Positions 26,796 to 35,742 of a stretch of 64,000 bases of DNA are shown piece after piece. The notes under the pieces were generated by a model, which saw only the letters and a program-made list of their open reading frames with translations, had not been told where the DNA came from and made no database searches. The DNA lies in contig NZ_SNYJ01000003.1 in assembly GCF_004363045.1 (NCBI RefSeq), positions 186,001 to 250,000 of the forward strand. The letters are read 5' to 3'. Source of the DNA: Aureibacillus halotolerans. Its GTDB lineage: Bacteria > Bacillota > Bacilli > Bacillales > DSM-28697. Made by a program: the position numbers and the translations under genes. Numbering within the stretch: the stretch's first letter is position 1; the number at the start of each line of letters is the position of its first letter.

Positions 26796-28140
26796 CCCTT
26801 GTGTCCTCCTTGGCAATAGATGTAACCTTCGTAGAGATATGACCACCATTTACACGAAGATCTAGCTCATCGTCTAGATGAACATGGTCCACCGATGTAA
26901 CGACGTGACCATTGTTGTAAACGACACTGTATCCTCGACTCATGACCTTTAGAGGACTCAATGCATCCAATTGACGTGACTTTTCCTGTATCGTTGCTTG
27001 ACGGTCTTTTAAAAGCGATTGTAACGACTTATGCAAGCGTTCGGACAGCTTGCCTTGTTGCTCTTGTGCACGTGAGAGCATCTTTTGTGGGGATTGTCTC
27101 GTTAAGCGGGCAGCAAGTTGTTGCTGTGACATCCTATTCCGATGAATTCCTTGTTTCATTATTTGGAGAAGATCGTCAAAGGCGCGATCAAGCTCCTGTT
27201 GTTTTTGGTTCACTAATTGGCGTGGATATTTAAATGCGTAAGAGGATTGCAAGCGTTGAAGACGCTCTGATTGCTTCTGAATCTTTTGTTTCGTAGCCCG
27301 CTGCAAGCGGAGGTGAAGATCATTCGTTCGTTGCTTCCATTCGCGCATATCAGGCACTGCGAGTTCTGCCGCTCCTGTTGGCGTCGCTGCACGAACATCA
27401 GCAACAAAATCAGCAATCGTAGTATCCGTTTCATGGCCTACAGCAGAAATAACAGGGATGGAACAATTCGCAATCGTTCGCGCAACTTCTTCCTCATTAA
27501 AGGCCCATAACTCTTCTATGGAGCCCCCACCTCGACCTACGATGAGCACGTCCGCTTGCGCTTGTCTTTGTGCGACCTTTAATGCTTGTACAATTGACCC
27601 AGCGGCATTTTTTCCTTGCACCAATACGGGATAAATGAGCACCTGAGCAGATGGAAATCGACGTTTCAATGTAATCAACACATCACGAATAGCCGCTCCT
27701 GTTGGCGAAGTCACAACTCCGATTGTGCTTGGAAATAGAGGCAGCTGTTTTTTCCTATCTTGAGCAAATAAACCTTCTTGCGTAAGCTTTTCCTTTAATT
27801 GCTCAAAGGCAAGATGAAGGGCTCCAACACCATCTGGCTGGAGCTCCGTCACCGTTGTTTGATATTGGCCATAGGGTTGATAAACAGAAATACTTCCCCT
27901 TACGAGCACCTTCATACCGTTTTCAGGTTCAAACGACAGTTTCATCCTGTCGGTTTGAAACATTACTGCTTGAATGCGAGCAGTGTCGTCCTTGATCGTG
28001 CAATACAGATGACCTCGTGAATGCAGCTTTACGTTAGAGAGTTCACCTCTAAACCAAATGTCCTGCAAATTCCTATCCACATCAAATTTTTTCTTAATAT
28101 ATTTCGTAATGGCAGTCACCGTGAGGGTATTCTCGTTCAT
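26782..28140 (-). CDS. xseA: exodeoxyribonuclease VII large subunit
   Basis: Single-strand-specific exonuclease subunit of 452 residues. An N-terminal OB fold ([13 protein letters not shown] ... GRGSISVYQ region, 1-100) is followed by the catalytic domain with [14 protein letters not shown] and the segment [19 protein letters not shown], where GRGGGS is diagnostic. The last third is a long coiled coil. AGGGGGA precedes the start. In B. subtilis folD lies between nusB and xseA; here nusB ends only 10 bases upstream. Confidence 0.96.
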   Translation of the reverse strand: MNENTLTVTAITKYIKKKFDVDRNLQDIWFRGELSNVKLHSRGHLYCTIKDDTARIQAVMFQTDRMKLSFEPENGMKVLVRGSISVYQPYGQYQTTVTELQPDGVGALHLAFEQLKEKLTQEGLFAQDRKKQLPLFPSTIGVVTSPTGAAIRDVLITLKRRFPSAQVLIYPVLVQGKNAAGSIVQALKVAQRQAQADVLIVGRGGGSIEELWAFNEEEVARTIANCSIPVISAVGHETDTTIADFVADVRAATPTGAAELAVPDMREWKQRTNDLHLRLQRATKQKIQKQSERLQRLQSSYAFKYPRQLVNQKQQELDRAFDDLLQIMKQGIHRNRMSQQQLAARLTRQSPQKMLSRAQEQQGKLSERLHKSLQSLLKDRQATIQEKSRQLDALSPLKVMSRGYSVVYNNGHVVTSVDHVHLDDELDLRVNGGHISTKVTSIAKEDTRDGQE

Positions 28141-28149
28141 AATGTCCCC

Positions 28150-28536
28150 CTATATCTCTTTAGACGCATTGGATAAGAGACCATTCACAAACTTAGACGC
28201 CTCATCATCTCCATAGATTTTTGCCAATTCAACAGCCTCATTTATCGACACCGCAAAAGGGATCTCCTCAACATACAAAAGCTCGAATAGCGAAATCCTT
28301 AAAATGGTTCGATCCACATTGGCCATACGATCAATGGTCCAGTTCTTCAAGTGTTTGGTAATCACAACATCAATCTCCGCTTGGTGTTCTAACACGCCTT
28401 GAATAAGCTGCAAGCAAAAGTCACTCGCCTCTTCCTCCTCAAGCGCATGCTGCATAGCATCTTCTAGCTCCGTATCACTTACATCCATTTGAAAAAGTAT
28501 TTTAAACGCAAACTCTCTAGCCTGATGGCGATTCAT
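28150..28536 (-). CDS. nusB: transcription antitermination factor NusB
   Basis: A 128-residue all-helical protein that with NusE binds boxA RNA in rRNA leaders. The family start RHQAREFAFKILFQMDVSD and the C-terminal INEAVELAKIYGDDEASKFVNGLL are clear. An AAGGGG site lies 9 bases upstream. A repeat-containing gap of about 370 bases separates it from yqhY. Confidence 0.96.
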   Translation of the reverse strand: MNRHQAREFAFKILFQMDVSDTELEDAMQHALEEEEASDFCLQLIQGVLEHQAEIDVVITKHLKNWTIDRMANVDRTILRISLFELLYVEEIPFAVSINEAVELAKIYGDDEASKFVNGLLSNASKEI

Positions 28537-28611
28537 TCATGACGACCCCTTTTTTACTCTCGTACAAACTATCTTTCCCCAGTTTAAACCTCCTTCACTC
28601 CCGATGCAACC

Positions 28612-28790
28612 AGGAAATGCGGAAGCGAGCACGTTTTGAAACGTAGGGCAGAAGATCATCAAACAGTGAAATGGTTTTTTCATTTCTCTCGTTTGAGGAT
28701 TTCTGTCCCGCAGTTTCAGCGAGCAGTAGCTAGACAAGAAATGCGGAGATGAGCGTGCTTTGAAGCGCAGGTCAGAACATCACGTGGGAA
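28612..28790 (+). repeat. structured repeat family 2, one unit and a truncated second
   Basis: Unit 1 (28612-28736) has hairpin CACGTT/AACGTA, then TCAAAC...GTTTGA enclosing GAAATG/CATTTC, then CGC/GCG. A second unit from about 28737 stops after the first hairpin and GTCAGAACATCA. It is the same family as the tandem array at 41316-41790. Confidence 0.75.
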
Positions 28791-28843
28791 GGAAGACACA
28801 GTCTAGAAGCTGCAAAACTTTTCTACATTCATTTGATCACAAA

Positions 28844-28880
28844 AAAACACACAGCAAAGGAGCTTCTTCGCTGTGTGTCA
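28844..28880 (-). terminator. intrinsic terminator of the accBC-yqhY operon
   Basis: On the minus strand ACACACAGCGAAG and CTTTGCTGTGTGT form a long stem followed by TTTTTT, 25 bases after the yqhY stop. Confidence 0.85.
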
Positions 28881-28904
28881 AAAATGCTATATCATTCGTG
28901 TTGT

Positions 28905-29273
28905 TCAAAACTGAATGCCAACAATATGAATATTAATTTCGTGGATTGTGAGCGCCGTCATCGTCATTAGCGTTTGCCTAATATGTGTCTGTAATTTTTC
29001 AGACACATCAGGAATGGAGACGCCAAACTGCATGGTCAAGTACAAATCAATAATGATGCCCTCGTCTCCAAGTTCAACCTTGACGCCCTTGCCGTGGTTT
29101 CGCTTACCTAATCGCTCAGCGACACCTCCAGCAAATGTCCCTTGCATCGAAAACACACCGTCCATTTCTGACGCCGCAATGCTGGCAATCACTTCAATGA
29201 CTTCAGGAGCAATTTCAATTTTACCCAGGCCTTCGTCTTTCGCATCCATTTCTAAACGCTGAATGTCTGACAT
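28905..29273 (-). CDS. yqhY: Asp23/Gls24 family protein YqhY
   Basis: A 122-residue Asp23-fold protein with the family segments GKIEIAPEVIEVIASIAASE and GVKVELGDEGIIIDLYL and a C-terminal INIHIVGIQF. Placement directly after accB-accC is conserved in Firmicutes. In B. subtilis yqhY loss causes toxicity linked to excess acetyl-CoA carboxylase activity, so a role in restraining malonyl-CoA synthesis is likely here. GGAG precedes the ATG. Confidence 0.9.
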   Translation of the reverse strand: MSDIQRLEMDAKDEGLGKIEIAPEVIEVIASIAASEMDGVFSMQGTFAGGVAERLGKRNHGKGVKVELGDEGIIIDLYLTMQFGVSIPDVSEKLQTHIRQTLMTMTALTIHEINIHIVGIQF

Positions 29274-29288
29274 GACGATTCTCCTTTC

Positions 29289-30650
29289 TTACTTTTTTAG
29301 CACATCGTATTCTTGCAAAAAGGTAGTGGTGAATACCCCTTCTCTAAACACTGGATGTTCCATTAATTCCAGGTGAAAAGGAATTGTTGTCTTCACGCCT
29401 TCAATAACAAATTCACTCAAAGCACGCTGCATTCTTGCGACGACTTCTTTTCTTGTAGTTCCGTGAACAATGAGCTTTGCAACCATTGAGTCATAGTATG
29501 GAGGGATCACATATCCTGGATACACAGCAGAGTCAACTCGAACTCCAAAACCACCTGGAGGCAAATACACGCTCACTTCTCCAGGGGAAGGCATAAAGTT
29601 TTTGTATGGATCCTCCGCATTGATACGACATTCCATCGAATAGCCATTCAACACAATATCGTCCTGTTCGTAACGAAGTGGATGACCCTCTGCAACTCGA
29701 ATTTGCTCTTTAATTAAATCAACACCTGTCACCATTTCTGTGACCGGATGCTCCACCTGAATTCTTGTATTCATTTCCATGAAGTAATATTGATCTTCAT
29801 CAACATCATAGATGAATTCAACTGTTCCTGCACCTGTGTAGCCGACAGCTTGGGCAGCCTGAACCGCCGCCTCTCCCATACGTTGTCGCGTTTCTTCACT
29901 TATGGCTGGTGAAGGGGTTTCTTCCACAAGCTTTTGCAGGCGACGCTGAATCGTACAATCGCGCTCACCGAGGTGAATGGTATTTCCATGTTCATCTGCA
30001 AGCACTTGAATTTCGACATGGCGGAACCGCTCAATGTACTTTTCTAAGTAGACACCAGGATTGCCGAAGGCCGTAGCTGCTTCTTTTTGGGTCATATGCA
30101 AGCCCTGAATTAACTCCTCTTCTGTGTGGGCGACACGAATGCCCTTCCCACCGCCTCCTGCTGTTGCTTTAATGATGACAGGATAACCAATGTCTTGTGC
30201 AATCCGTTTCGCATCCTCTTCACCTTCAACCAAGCCCTTTGACCCAGGAACAATAGGCACACCAGCTTCACGCATCGTTTCCCTGGCAACATCCTTTGTT
30301 CCCATTTTTGAAATGGCTTCAGCAGTTGGTCCAACAAAGGTCACAGAGCAGTCATTACAGATTTCAGCAAAATCAGCATTCTCCGCGAGAAAGCCATAGC
30401 CAGGATGGATGGCATCCACGCCAGTAAGTGTTGCAACGCTCATGATGTTTGTGAAATTCAAGTAGCTTTGAGCGGAGGCTGTTGGCCCAATGCAATAGGC
30501 TTCATCAGCGAGTTGAACATGTAGTGCGTCACGATCAGCTGTAGAATGCACAGCAACGGTCGAAATGCCCATCTCCTTGGCAGCACGAATAATGCGAACA
30601 GCAATTTCCCCACGATTTGCAATGAGTAACTTATGGATCGTTTTTGTCAT
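29289..30650 (-). CDS. accC: acetyl-CoA carboxylase, biotin carboxylase subunit
   Basis: ATP-grasp enzyme of 453 residues that carboxylates biotin on AccB. Motifs are [20 protein letters not shown], the glycine loop [13 protein letters not shown] (about 160-172), [12 protein letters not shown], and [18 protein letters not shown] near the active site. ATG 30650 uses GGAG that overlaps the accB stop codon, so translation is coupled. Confidence 0.97.
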   Translation of the reverse strand: MTKTIHKLLIANRGEIAVRIIRAAKEMGISTVAVHSTADRDALHVQLADEAYCIGPTASAQSYLNFTNIMSVATLTGVDAIHPGYGFLAENADFAEICNDCSVTFVGPTAEAISKMGTKDVARETMREAGVPIVPGSKGLVEGEEDAKRIAQDIGYPVIIKATAGGGGKGIRVAHTEEELIQGLHMTQKEAATAFGNPGVYLEKYIERFRHVEIQVLADEHGNTIHLGERDCTIQRRLQKLVEETPSPAISEETRQRMGEAAVQAAQAVGYTGAGTVEFIYDVDEDQYYFMEMNTRIQVEHPVTEMVTGVDLIKEQIRVAEGHPLRYEQDDIVLNGYSMECRINAEDPYKNFMPSPGEVSVYLPPGGFGVRVDSAVYPGYVIPPYYDSMVAKLIVHGTTRKEVVARMQRALSEFVIEGVKTTIPFHLELMEHPVFREGVFTTTFLQEYDVLKK

Positions 30651-30655
30651 AGTGC

Positions 30656-31114
30656 TCACTCCGGCTTTACGAGGAAAAGTGGCTGTCCATATTCAACGAG
30701 CTGGCCATTTTCAACGAGCACCTTTTCGATCGTTCCTGAGACTTCTGACTCAATTTCATTAAATAACTTCATTGCTTCTAGAATACAAACAACCTTCCCT
30801 GAAGATATAGTGTCTCCTGGTTGAACGTACGCTTTGGCATCAGGCGACGGTGAAGCATAAAATGTCCCTACCATCGGTGATGTGATTTCCTGCAAATGAG
30901 TTTGTGGTTGTTCCTCTTCTACGTCCACTGACGACTCTTCTCTAACGACTTGCGGCTGCGAAGCTCGCACCTCTGGTAGAGCGACAGGCTCTGACGTATA
31001 CACTTTACTTTTTTTAAGCTGAAGGCGGAACCCTTCATTTTCTAAATCTAGTTCATCAACACTTGATTGGTCGAGCATATGGATCAGTTCTTGGATTTCT
31101 TTAAGGTTTAACAA
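30656..31114 (-). CDS. accB: acetyl-CoA carboxylase, biotin carboxyl carrier protein
   Basis: A 152-residue carrier with an N-terminal helical segment ([15 protein letters not shown]), a linker rich in Glu, Gln, Pro and Val, and a C-terminal biotinyl domain. The biotinylated Lys lies in [17 protein letters not shown] start at 31114 is preferred: AAGGAG lies 9 bases upstream and the protein then begins LNLKEI as in B. subtilis. An upstream GTG at 31135 overlaps that ribosome site. Works with AccC; the AccAD carboxyltransferase is not in the window. Confidence 0.94.
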   Translation of the reverse strand: MLNLKEIQELIHMLDQSSVDELDLENEGFRLQLKKSKVYTSEPVALPEVRASQPQVVREESSVDVEEEQPQTHLQEITSPMVGTFYASPSPDAKAYVQPGDTISSGKVVCILEAMKLFNEIESEVSGTIEKVLVENGQLVEYGQPLFLVKPE

Positions 31115-31147
31115 GTTTAAACGCTCCTTTTTCACTTATCATGTATT

Positions 31148-31176
31148 ATATTACCGTTGTTTTCAGCTTTGAGCAA
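31148..31176 (-). promoter_or_regulatory. putative accB promoter
   Basis: On the minus strand TTGCTC and TAATAT are separated by 17 bases, about 35 bases before the accB start. Confidence 0.5.
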
Positions 31177-31228
31177 ATCATAACAGAAACGGTAAAAAGA
31201 CTCCATAGGGACTCGCTTTGCCTCATAC

Positions 31229-31260
31229 AAAAACCGCCGTTCCATATAGGAAACAGCGGT
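31229..31260 (-). terminator. terminator between spoIIIAH and accB
   Basis: On the minus strand ACCGCTGTTTCC pairs with GGAACGGCGGT and is followed by TTTTTG. It separates the sporulation operon from accB. The stretch 31261-31462 shows nothing else. Confidence 0.75.
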
Positions 31261-31462
31261 CAGGTGTAGAGAGACTAGATTGAGTACAGCAGACACTATG
31301 ATGCCTGCGTGTTTCAGTTCTCTCGCTGAACATGCCGAGAAAGCTCAGCTTCCCCGTGGTTTGCGAGCGTTTGACGGATTGTATAAAAAGGTCCTCCACG
31401 TACACTACATTGCACGTTTATCCAGGTTCAAAAAGTAAAGTATGAAAGTTGACTATCCCAAA

Positions 31463-32089
31463 TTACTCAGCAGGCTTCATTTCAACAACAGCGAAGGTAT
31501 TCTGCCCTAGCTCTTCTCGAACGGTAGCCATGACTTGATTCGCTAAGTGCTTTGTTTGTTCTTCAGAAATTACAGTGACATTGACATCTGAACCTTCAAC
31601 ACGAACTAAAGCGTCTTTAAAGCCTTCTTGTCGAAGTCTTGTTTCTATGATCGCTTCTTTGCTTTCAAGATTTTGAAGCTCAACCATTTCATTATATGCC
31701 CCATTACGTTCCTCACTTGTTAAATCCTGCGAGGCAATCTGTTCTTCGAAGCTTTCGATTTGCTTGCTGCGAGCTTCATTTAATTCAAGGCGCATAGCTG
31801 TAAATTGTTCGTTTGACCCCACTGAAGAGAAAAAGACTTCTTCCTCCATTGTTGTGTTTCCATCCTCGACTCCTTGCTCCTCATCTCCAGGTGCAGCTGA
31901 CGCATCATCTTCAGCTGGAGGCTGTTCAGCGTCTTGCTCATCACCTTGCGTCGCATCAGCTGTTTCATTTTCATCAGGCAATGATTGCGCATAATCTGAT
32001 TGTGGTGGTGCCGTCATATAATAGACGGAGAGGACAATCACCAAACTCAGCATGGTTAGTAGCCAAACCGTTTGTTTTTTTAGTAACAT
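31463..32089 (-). CDS. spoIIIAH: SpoIIIAH channel protein
   Basis: Mother-cell membrane protein of 208 residues that pairs with forespore SpoIIQ across the engulfment gap. It has one N-terminal membrane helix (LLTMLSLVIVLSVYYM), a strongly acidic linker of about 50 residues rich in Asp, Glu, Ala and Gln (about 35-85), then a helix and the YscJ/FliF-like ring-building domain (from about 120). Last gene of the spoIIIA operon, 3 bases after spoIIIAG. The linker is more acidic than I would expect for B. subtilis. Confidence 0.95.
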   Translation of the reverse strand: MLLKKQTVWLLTMLSLVIVLSVYYMTAPPQSDYAQSLPDENETADATQGDEQDAEQPPAEDDASAAPGDEEQGVEDGNTTMEEEVFFSSVGSNEQFTAMRLELNEARSKQIESFEEQIASQDLTSEERNGAYNEMVELQNLESKEAIIETRLRQEGFKDALVRVEGSDVNVTVISEEQTKHLANQVMATVREELGQNTFAVVEMKPAE

Positions 32090-32092
32090 TTT

Positions 32093-32758
32093 TTATCGTT
32101 CCTCCTTTTTTTTAGGCAACACAGATACTCTGTGTGGCGGTACACCAAGTGATTTTGTAACGGCTTCTATGATCCAGCTTTTGACCTGTATGTTGTCGGC
32201 CCCCTCAGCCACGACCAAAACACCTCGTACCTCTGGGGTCGCCGTTTTTTTCAGCACTGCGGTTTCTTTATCTCCCTGGCGCAAAATGACGACATTTTCT
32301 TCTGTTGTCGTTTCATTTATCGTCCGTTTACCACCATTCGGATCTTCTTCATTCGTTGTTTGCTGCCTGCTTGTCTCGTTTCGTTCGAAAACACGTTCAC
32401 CCGCTGATTCTAATGTCACCATGACGGTGGCATCTTCTACACCCATCATTTCTTGAATGGCTGTTTTTAGTTCATCCTCATAAGCAGCCTCAAGTTCCTT
32501 CACGACTGACTTTGCGTCCGCTGATTTTCCAGATGCAGGTAATGCATTCCCCTCAGGTGTGTCTGACAGCACTTGCTGAGATACTTCCTGTTCCTCAGGG
32601 CTATCCGGAACCTCTAACGTTGACGAGGTGCGATTTAATGAGCCAGCCACAAGAAGGAGAACACCAACCACCAGCATAATCACAATGTACGCAACAGGAA
32701 GCTTGCCCGGCGTTTTTTTGTCAAAAATGGCTTTCAGCTTTGTTAGGTCCCACTTCAT
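32093..32758 (-). CDS. spoIIIAG: SpoIIIAG ring protein
   Basis: A 221-residue protein with one membrane helix (PVAYIVIMLVVGVLLLVAGS, about 20-39), an acidic segment and a C-terminal ring-building domain. In B. subtilis SpoIIIAG makes a large ring in the channel that feeds the forespore. Segments TPEVRGVLVVAEGADNIQVK and AVTKSLGVPPHRVSVL match the family end. The start overlaps the stop of spoIIIAF by 4 bases. Confidence 0.95.
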   Translation of the reverse strand: MKWDLTKLKAIFDKKTPGKLPVAYIVIMLVVGVLLLVAGSLNRTSSTLEVPDSPEEQEVSQQVLSDTPEGNALPASGKSADAKSVVKELEAAYEDELKTAIQEMMGVEDATVMVTLESAGERVFERNETSRQQTTNEEDPNGGKRTINETTTEENVVILRQGDKETAVLKKTATPEVRGVLVVAEGADNIQVKSWIIEAVTKSLGVPPHRVSVLPKKKEER

Positions 32759-33360
32759 GAAACGCCATCCCTTTCCACTATTTCTACAGAAAGCTCGGAT
32801 GGCTCAAGCTGCCAAAGCTCTCTGAAGCGTTTCGCTATACCGTTTGTTACCTCTGTCGAAACCTCCTGGCTTTCCTCTGCCTCAGTCAGTGAGACGACAA
32901 CCGGTTCAATAGAAATTGCATCGTCATCGTGGCTAAGAAGCAACTGCACGTGAGCGATATGTCGTTCATCTTCGGACGCTCCCTCAATGACCACATCTAA
33001 ATCTTTCACAACAAACCCATCATTTTTCAGCTCCTCCTCAGCTTGACTTTTCATTTGGACAGCCACTTGCTCTGAAATATATGCAGACTGCGCAGCATGT
33101 ATTTCTTTTTTTCTATTTTTTATTGTCTGTTCTATTTCTTTTTCATAGGATGACTCGCCAAACGCTGTGTTCTCAAGCAAATCGTTCGCATCCAGCTTAA
33201 AGAGTTGGAACACTGGAGAGAGCAAAATAGAAACGAGCAATAGACTTAACACCACCTTTGCATACGTCTTAAATGTGTTTTGCGGCAGCAGCAAATCGAC
33301 AATTGTAGCCAACAATATGAACAGTATGATGTCTGCAGCCCAGCTTGTTAAATACGCCAA
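32755..33360 (-). CDS. spoIIIAF: SpoIIIAF
   Basis: A 201-residue protein with two N-terminal membrane helices (about 5-25 and 33-50), a charged helical stretch and a C-terminal ring-fold domain. A component of the SpoIIIA-SpoIIQ complex required for late forespore sigma-G activity. It starts 8 bases after spoIIIAE and overlaps spoIIIAG by 4 bases. Confidence 0.93.
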   Translation of the reverse strand: MAYLTSWAADIILFILLATIVDLLLPQNTFKTYAKVVLSLLLVSILLSPVFQLFKLDANDLLENTAFGESSYEKEIEQTIKNRKKEIHAAQSAYISEQVAVQMKSQAEEELKNDGFVVKDLDVVIEGASEDERHIAHVQLLLSHDDDAISIEPVVVSLTEAEESQEVSTEVTNGIAKRFRELWQLEPSELSVEIVERDGVS

Positions 33361-33367
33361 AACATTC

Positions 33368-34588
33368 TCACCTCACCATGATAGGGACATTACTGACGGT
33401 GATCATGATGGTTAATGCCAAAAAGAACATTAACGAAACAATTGCCAACGAAGCAAAAACAAATAGCATGCATTTGGAAATAATGTTCAAACACTCGATG
33501 ACAGGTCCGCCGCCTAAAGGCTGCATTAAGGCCGCTGTCAGCTTGTACACCATCGCTAAAATAAAAATTTTTGCAGCGGGAAATGCTGCAATCATAATAA
33601 TAATCGCTAGACCTACCAAGCCAATCGTGTTTTTTAATAATACAGATGCGCCGATGACGAGGTCCGTTGCGTCTGTAAACATTCGCCCAACGACCGGAAC
33701 AAAATTTCCAGTAATGAATTTTGCGGTTTTAAGAAGCATGCCATCCGCTACTGCGGTTGTCGCACCTTGGACGGAAATGACGCCTAAAAACACTGCTAGA
33801 AAGACACCAAGAGCCCCAATGGCAATGTTTCGCAACAGCTGGGACAACTGGCTGACTTTGTAATGCTCTGTCATTGATGAAATGATACCTAAAAGCAGAG
33901 AGATATAAAGCAATGGCAACACGACATGTTGGATGAATATCCCACTCACATTGACTAAAAAAATGATAACCGGATGAAAGAGTGCAGCACTTGAAAGAGC
34001 ACCAACCGAGGCCATCATTGCTAGCAATAGGGGGACGAGCGCCACCATAAAATGGACCATCGACGAAATGGCTTCCGTTGCATACGACATTGCAATATGG
34101 AACGAGTTTAATGCCAGCAAGATAAGAACCATATAAATGATGGCGTAAGCGATTTGAGATACCGTCTTTTGCTCGAAGGCATTTTGCAGCGATTGTAAGA
34201 GCATGCTTAAGACCGTGAGAATCACGAGGGCACCCATCAGCTTCCCGCTTGCCAGTAGCTCTTGAAATAGGAATCGTAGTACTCCTGGCAAAATGTCTCT
34301 GAATTGAATTCCTTCATTATTGCGGATAATGTCGACAAGAGACGTCCGATGGCTCTCAGGGAGAAAACTATCATATTGGTTACTCAAGTCTTCCCAGAAG
34401 GTTTGAATACCTTCAAGATCAATATGATTTAACTGCTTGTCCATCATTGCATCCGTCACTTCCGCTGGTGACATTCCAGCATTCATTTCTGCCTTCGTAT
34501 AGGTGGTTGGCCAAGTAAGACTTAGAATGACGACGAACACTGTTAAAAATGGAAGAATTAGCGGTTGTATTCTCCATCTACTTCTCAT
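33368..34588 (-). CDS. spoIIIAE: SpoIIIAE polytopic membrane protein
   Basis: A 406-residue protein with an N-terminal signal-like segment (PLILPFLTVFVVILSLTWP), a soluble extracytoplasmic stretch to about 115, then seven or so membrane helices. It is thought to be part of the export platform of the SpoIIIA machine. Its start overlaps the spoIIIAD stop by 4 bases. Confidence 0.95.
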   Translation of the reverse strand: MRSRWRIQPLILPFLTVFVVILSLTWPTTYTKAEMNAGMSPAEVTDAMMDKQLNHIDLEGIQTFWEDLSNQYDSFLPESHRTSLVDIIRNNEGIQFRDILPGVLRFLFQELLASGKLMGALVILTVLSMLLQSLQNAFEQKTVSQIAYAIIYMVLILLALNSFHIAMSYATEAISSMVHFMVALVPLLLAMMASVGALSSAALFHPVIIFLVNVSGIFIQHVVLPLLYISLLLGIISSMTEHYKVSQLSQLLRNIAIGALGVFLAVFLGVISVQGATTAVADGMLLKTAKFITGNFVPVVGRMFTDATDLVIGASVLLKNTIGLVGLAIIIMIAAFPAAKIFILAMVYKLTAALMQPLGGGPVIECLNIISKCMLFVFASLAIVSLMFFLALTIMITVSNVPIMVR

Positions 34589-34983
34589 GTCGGCAACATC
34601 GCCAAAACGGTTTCTATGATTACGGTCAGTATTGGGACGGCCATTAAAAGGATCATTACTTTTCCTCCTAGCTCAATTTTAGAAGCCAGGGCTGCTTGTC
34701 CAGCGTCCCTTACAATTTGCGCACCAAATTCTGCGATATAAGCGATGCCAACGATTTTTAAAATAGTGCTTAAATAAATCGGTTTTACATGCGCATTTAA
34801 AGCGAGCTTCTCTAACATGAGCAAAACGGCTTGCATTTGGCTGATCAAACTAAAAAAAATATAAACACTTGCAAAAATACCAAGCATAAGAGCGAACAAA
34901 GGGCTTTTTTCTTTTATGACAAGCACTAAAAGCGCGACGACGATGCCAAGCCCAACAAGCTGCACAATGTCCAATGTCGCCAA
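34585..34983 (-). CDS. spoIIIAD: SpoIIIAD membrane protein
   Basis: A 132-residue hydrophobic protein with four predicted helices, including LVGLGIVVALLVLVIKEKSP and LLMAVPILTVIIETVLAMLP. Similar in fold to the duplicated SpoIIIAC. The conserved YIAEFGAQIVRDAGQAALASK stretch lies in the second half. It overlaps spoIIIAE by 4 bases. Confidence 0.94.
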   Translation of the reverse strand: MATLDIVQLVGLGIVVALLVLVIKEKSPLFALMLGIFASVYIFFSLISQMQAVLLMLEKLALNAHVKPIYLSTILKIVGIAYIAEFGAQIVRDAGQAALASKIELGGKVMILLMAVPILTVIIETVLAMLPT

Positions 34984-35002
34984 TTGCCCCCTTTACCTTT
35001 CT

Positions 35003-35203
35003 CTAAAACAAAAACACTTGTTTTATCTTGTCAAATAAATCCGCGATCATTGTAGCGACGAGATACAAAACAACGATAAATGCGATTAAAGTGACCCAAT
35101 GAGCCCAATCCTCTTTGCCCATTTGTTTTAGTAAGGTATGAATCATAGCGATAATGACGCCTATGCCTGCGATTTGAAATATCGTATTCACATCGTAGCC
35201 CAA
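35003..35203 (-). CDS. spoIIIAC: SpoIIIAC membrane protein
   Basis: A 66-residue protein with two membrane helices (FQIAGIGVIIAMIHTLL and VTLIAFIVVLYLVATMI) around a short charged loop MGKEDWAHW. The start is a TTG with AGAGGGTG 7 bases upstream. Small size and position are as in B. subtilis. Confidence 0.93.
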   Translation of the reverse strand: MGYDVNTIFQIAGIGVIIAMIHTLLKQMGKEDWAHWVTLIAFIVVLYLVATMIADLFDKIKQVFLF

Positions 35204-35229
35204 TCGATTGCACCCTCTTTTACGGCAAT

Positions 35230-35742
35230 TTACAACAGCAGTAGCACAAGCAAGCAGCCGCTTAAAAAGCCCAGACTTTTGCTCATTGTTTCATAGGTGC
35301 GCTGTTGCTCACGAGCACTCTCTTCTTCTCTCGCCAGATGTGTCATGGCGAGCCTAATTTGTTTTTGCTGTTGTCGTGTGTCATATGCACCGAGCGTTGT
35401 GCCAAACTGATGCAAAACAGCTCCATCGGTTGACTTTAGTGAAGATTGCCTTAGCAACGTGTTTACACTTTTCGTCCACGCTTCTTGGGCAACATGCTGT
35501 TCTTGTAGTTCTTCAGAAAACAAGGCAAATAGAAGACCCGCTTTGTTCTGATGTTGAGCGGCAATCTGCTTGCTTGCCTCAATTAACGTCATTTGACTAT
35601 ATAAGATTTCAGCTTCAAGAGCTTGAAGCGTGTACCTTAGTTGCATAAGGAGCTCTGGCCTGCCTCTTAGCTTCGCAGCTTGCATAAATCCTAACAGTGT
35701 TGTTGTGCCAATAATGCAGACAGCTCCAATGATCACCATCAT
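35230..35742 (-). CDS. spoIIIAB: SpoIIIAB
   Basis: A 170-residue protein with a membrane helix at each end (IIGAVCIIGTTTLLGFM and LGFLSGCLLVLLLL) and a helical cytoplasmic domain between. The central LRGRPELLMQLRYTLQALEAEI resembles GspF-like folds. The start overlaps the spoIIIAA stop by 4 bases. Confidence 0.93.
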   Translation of the reverse strand: MMVIIGAVCIIGTTTLLGFMQAAKLRGRPELLMQLRYTLQALEAEILYSQMTLIEASKQIAAQHQNKAGLLFALFSEELQEQHVAQEAWTKSVNTLLRQSSLKSTDGAVLHQFGTTLGAYDTRQQQKQIRLAMTHLAREEESAREQQRTYETMSKSLGFLSGCLLVLLLL

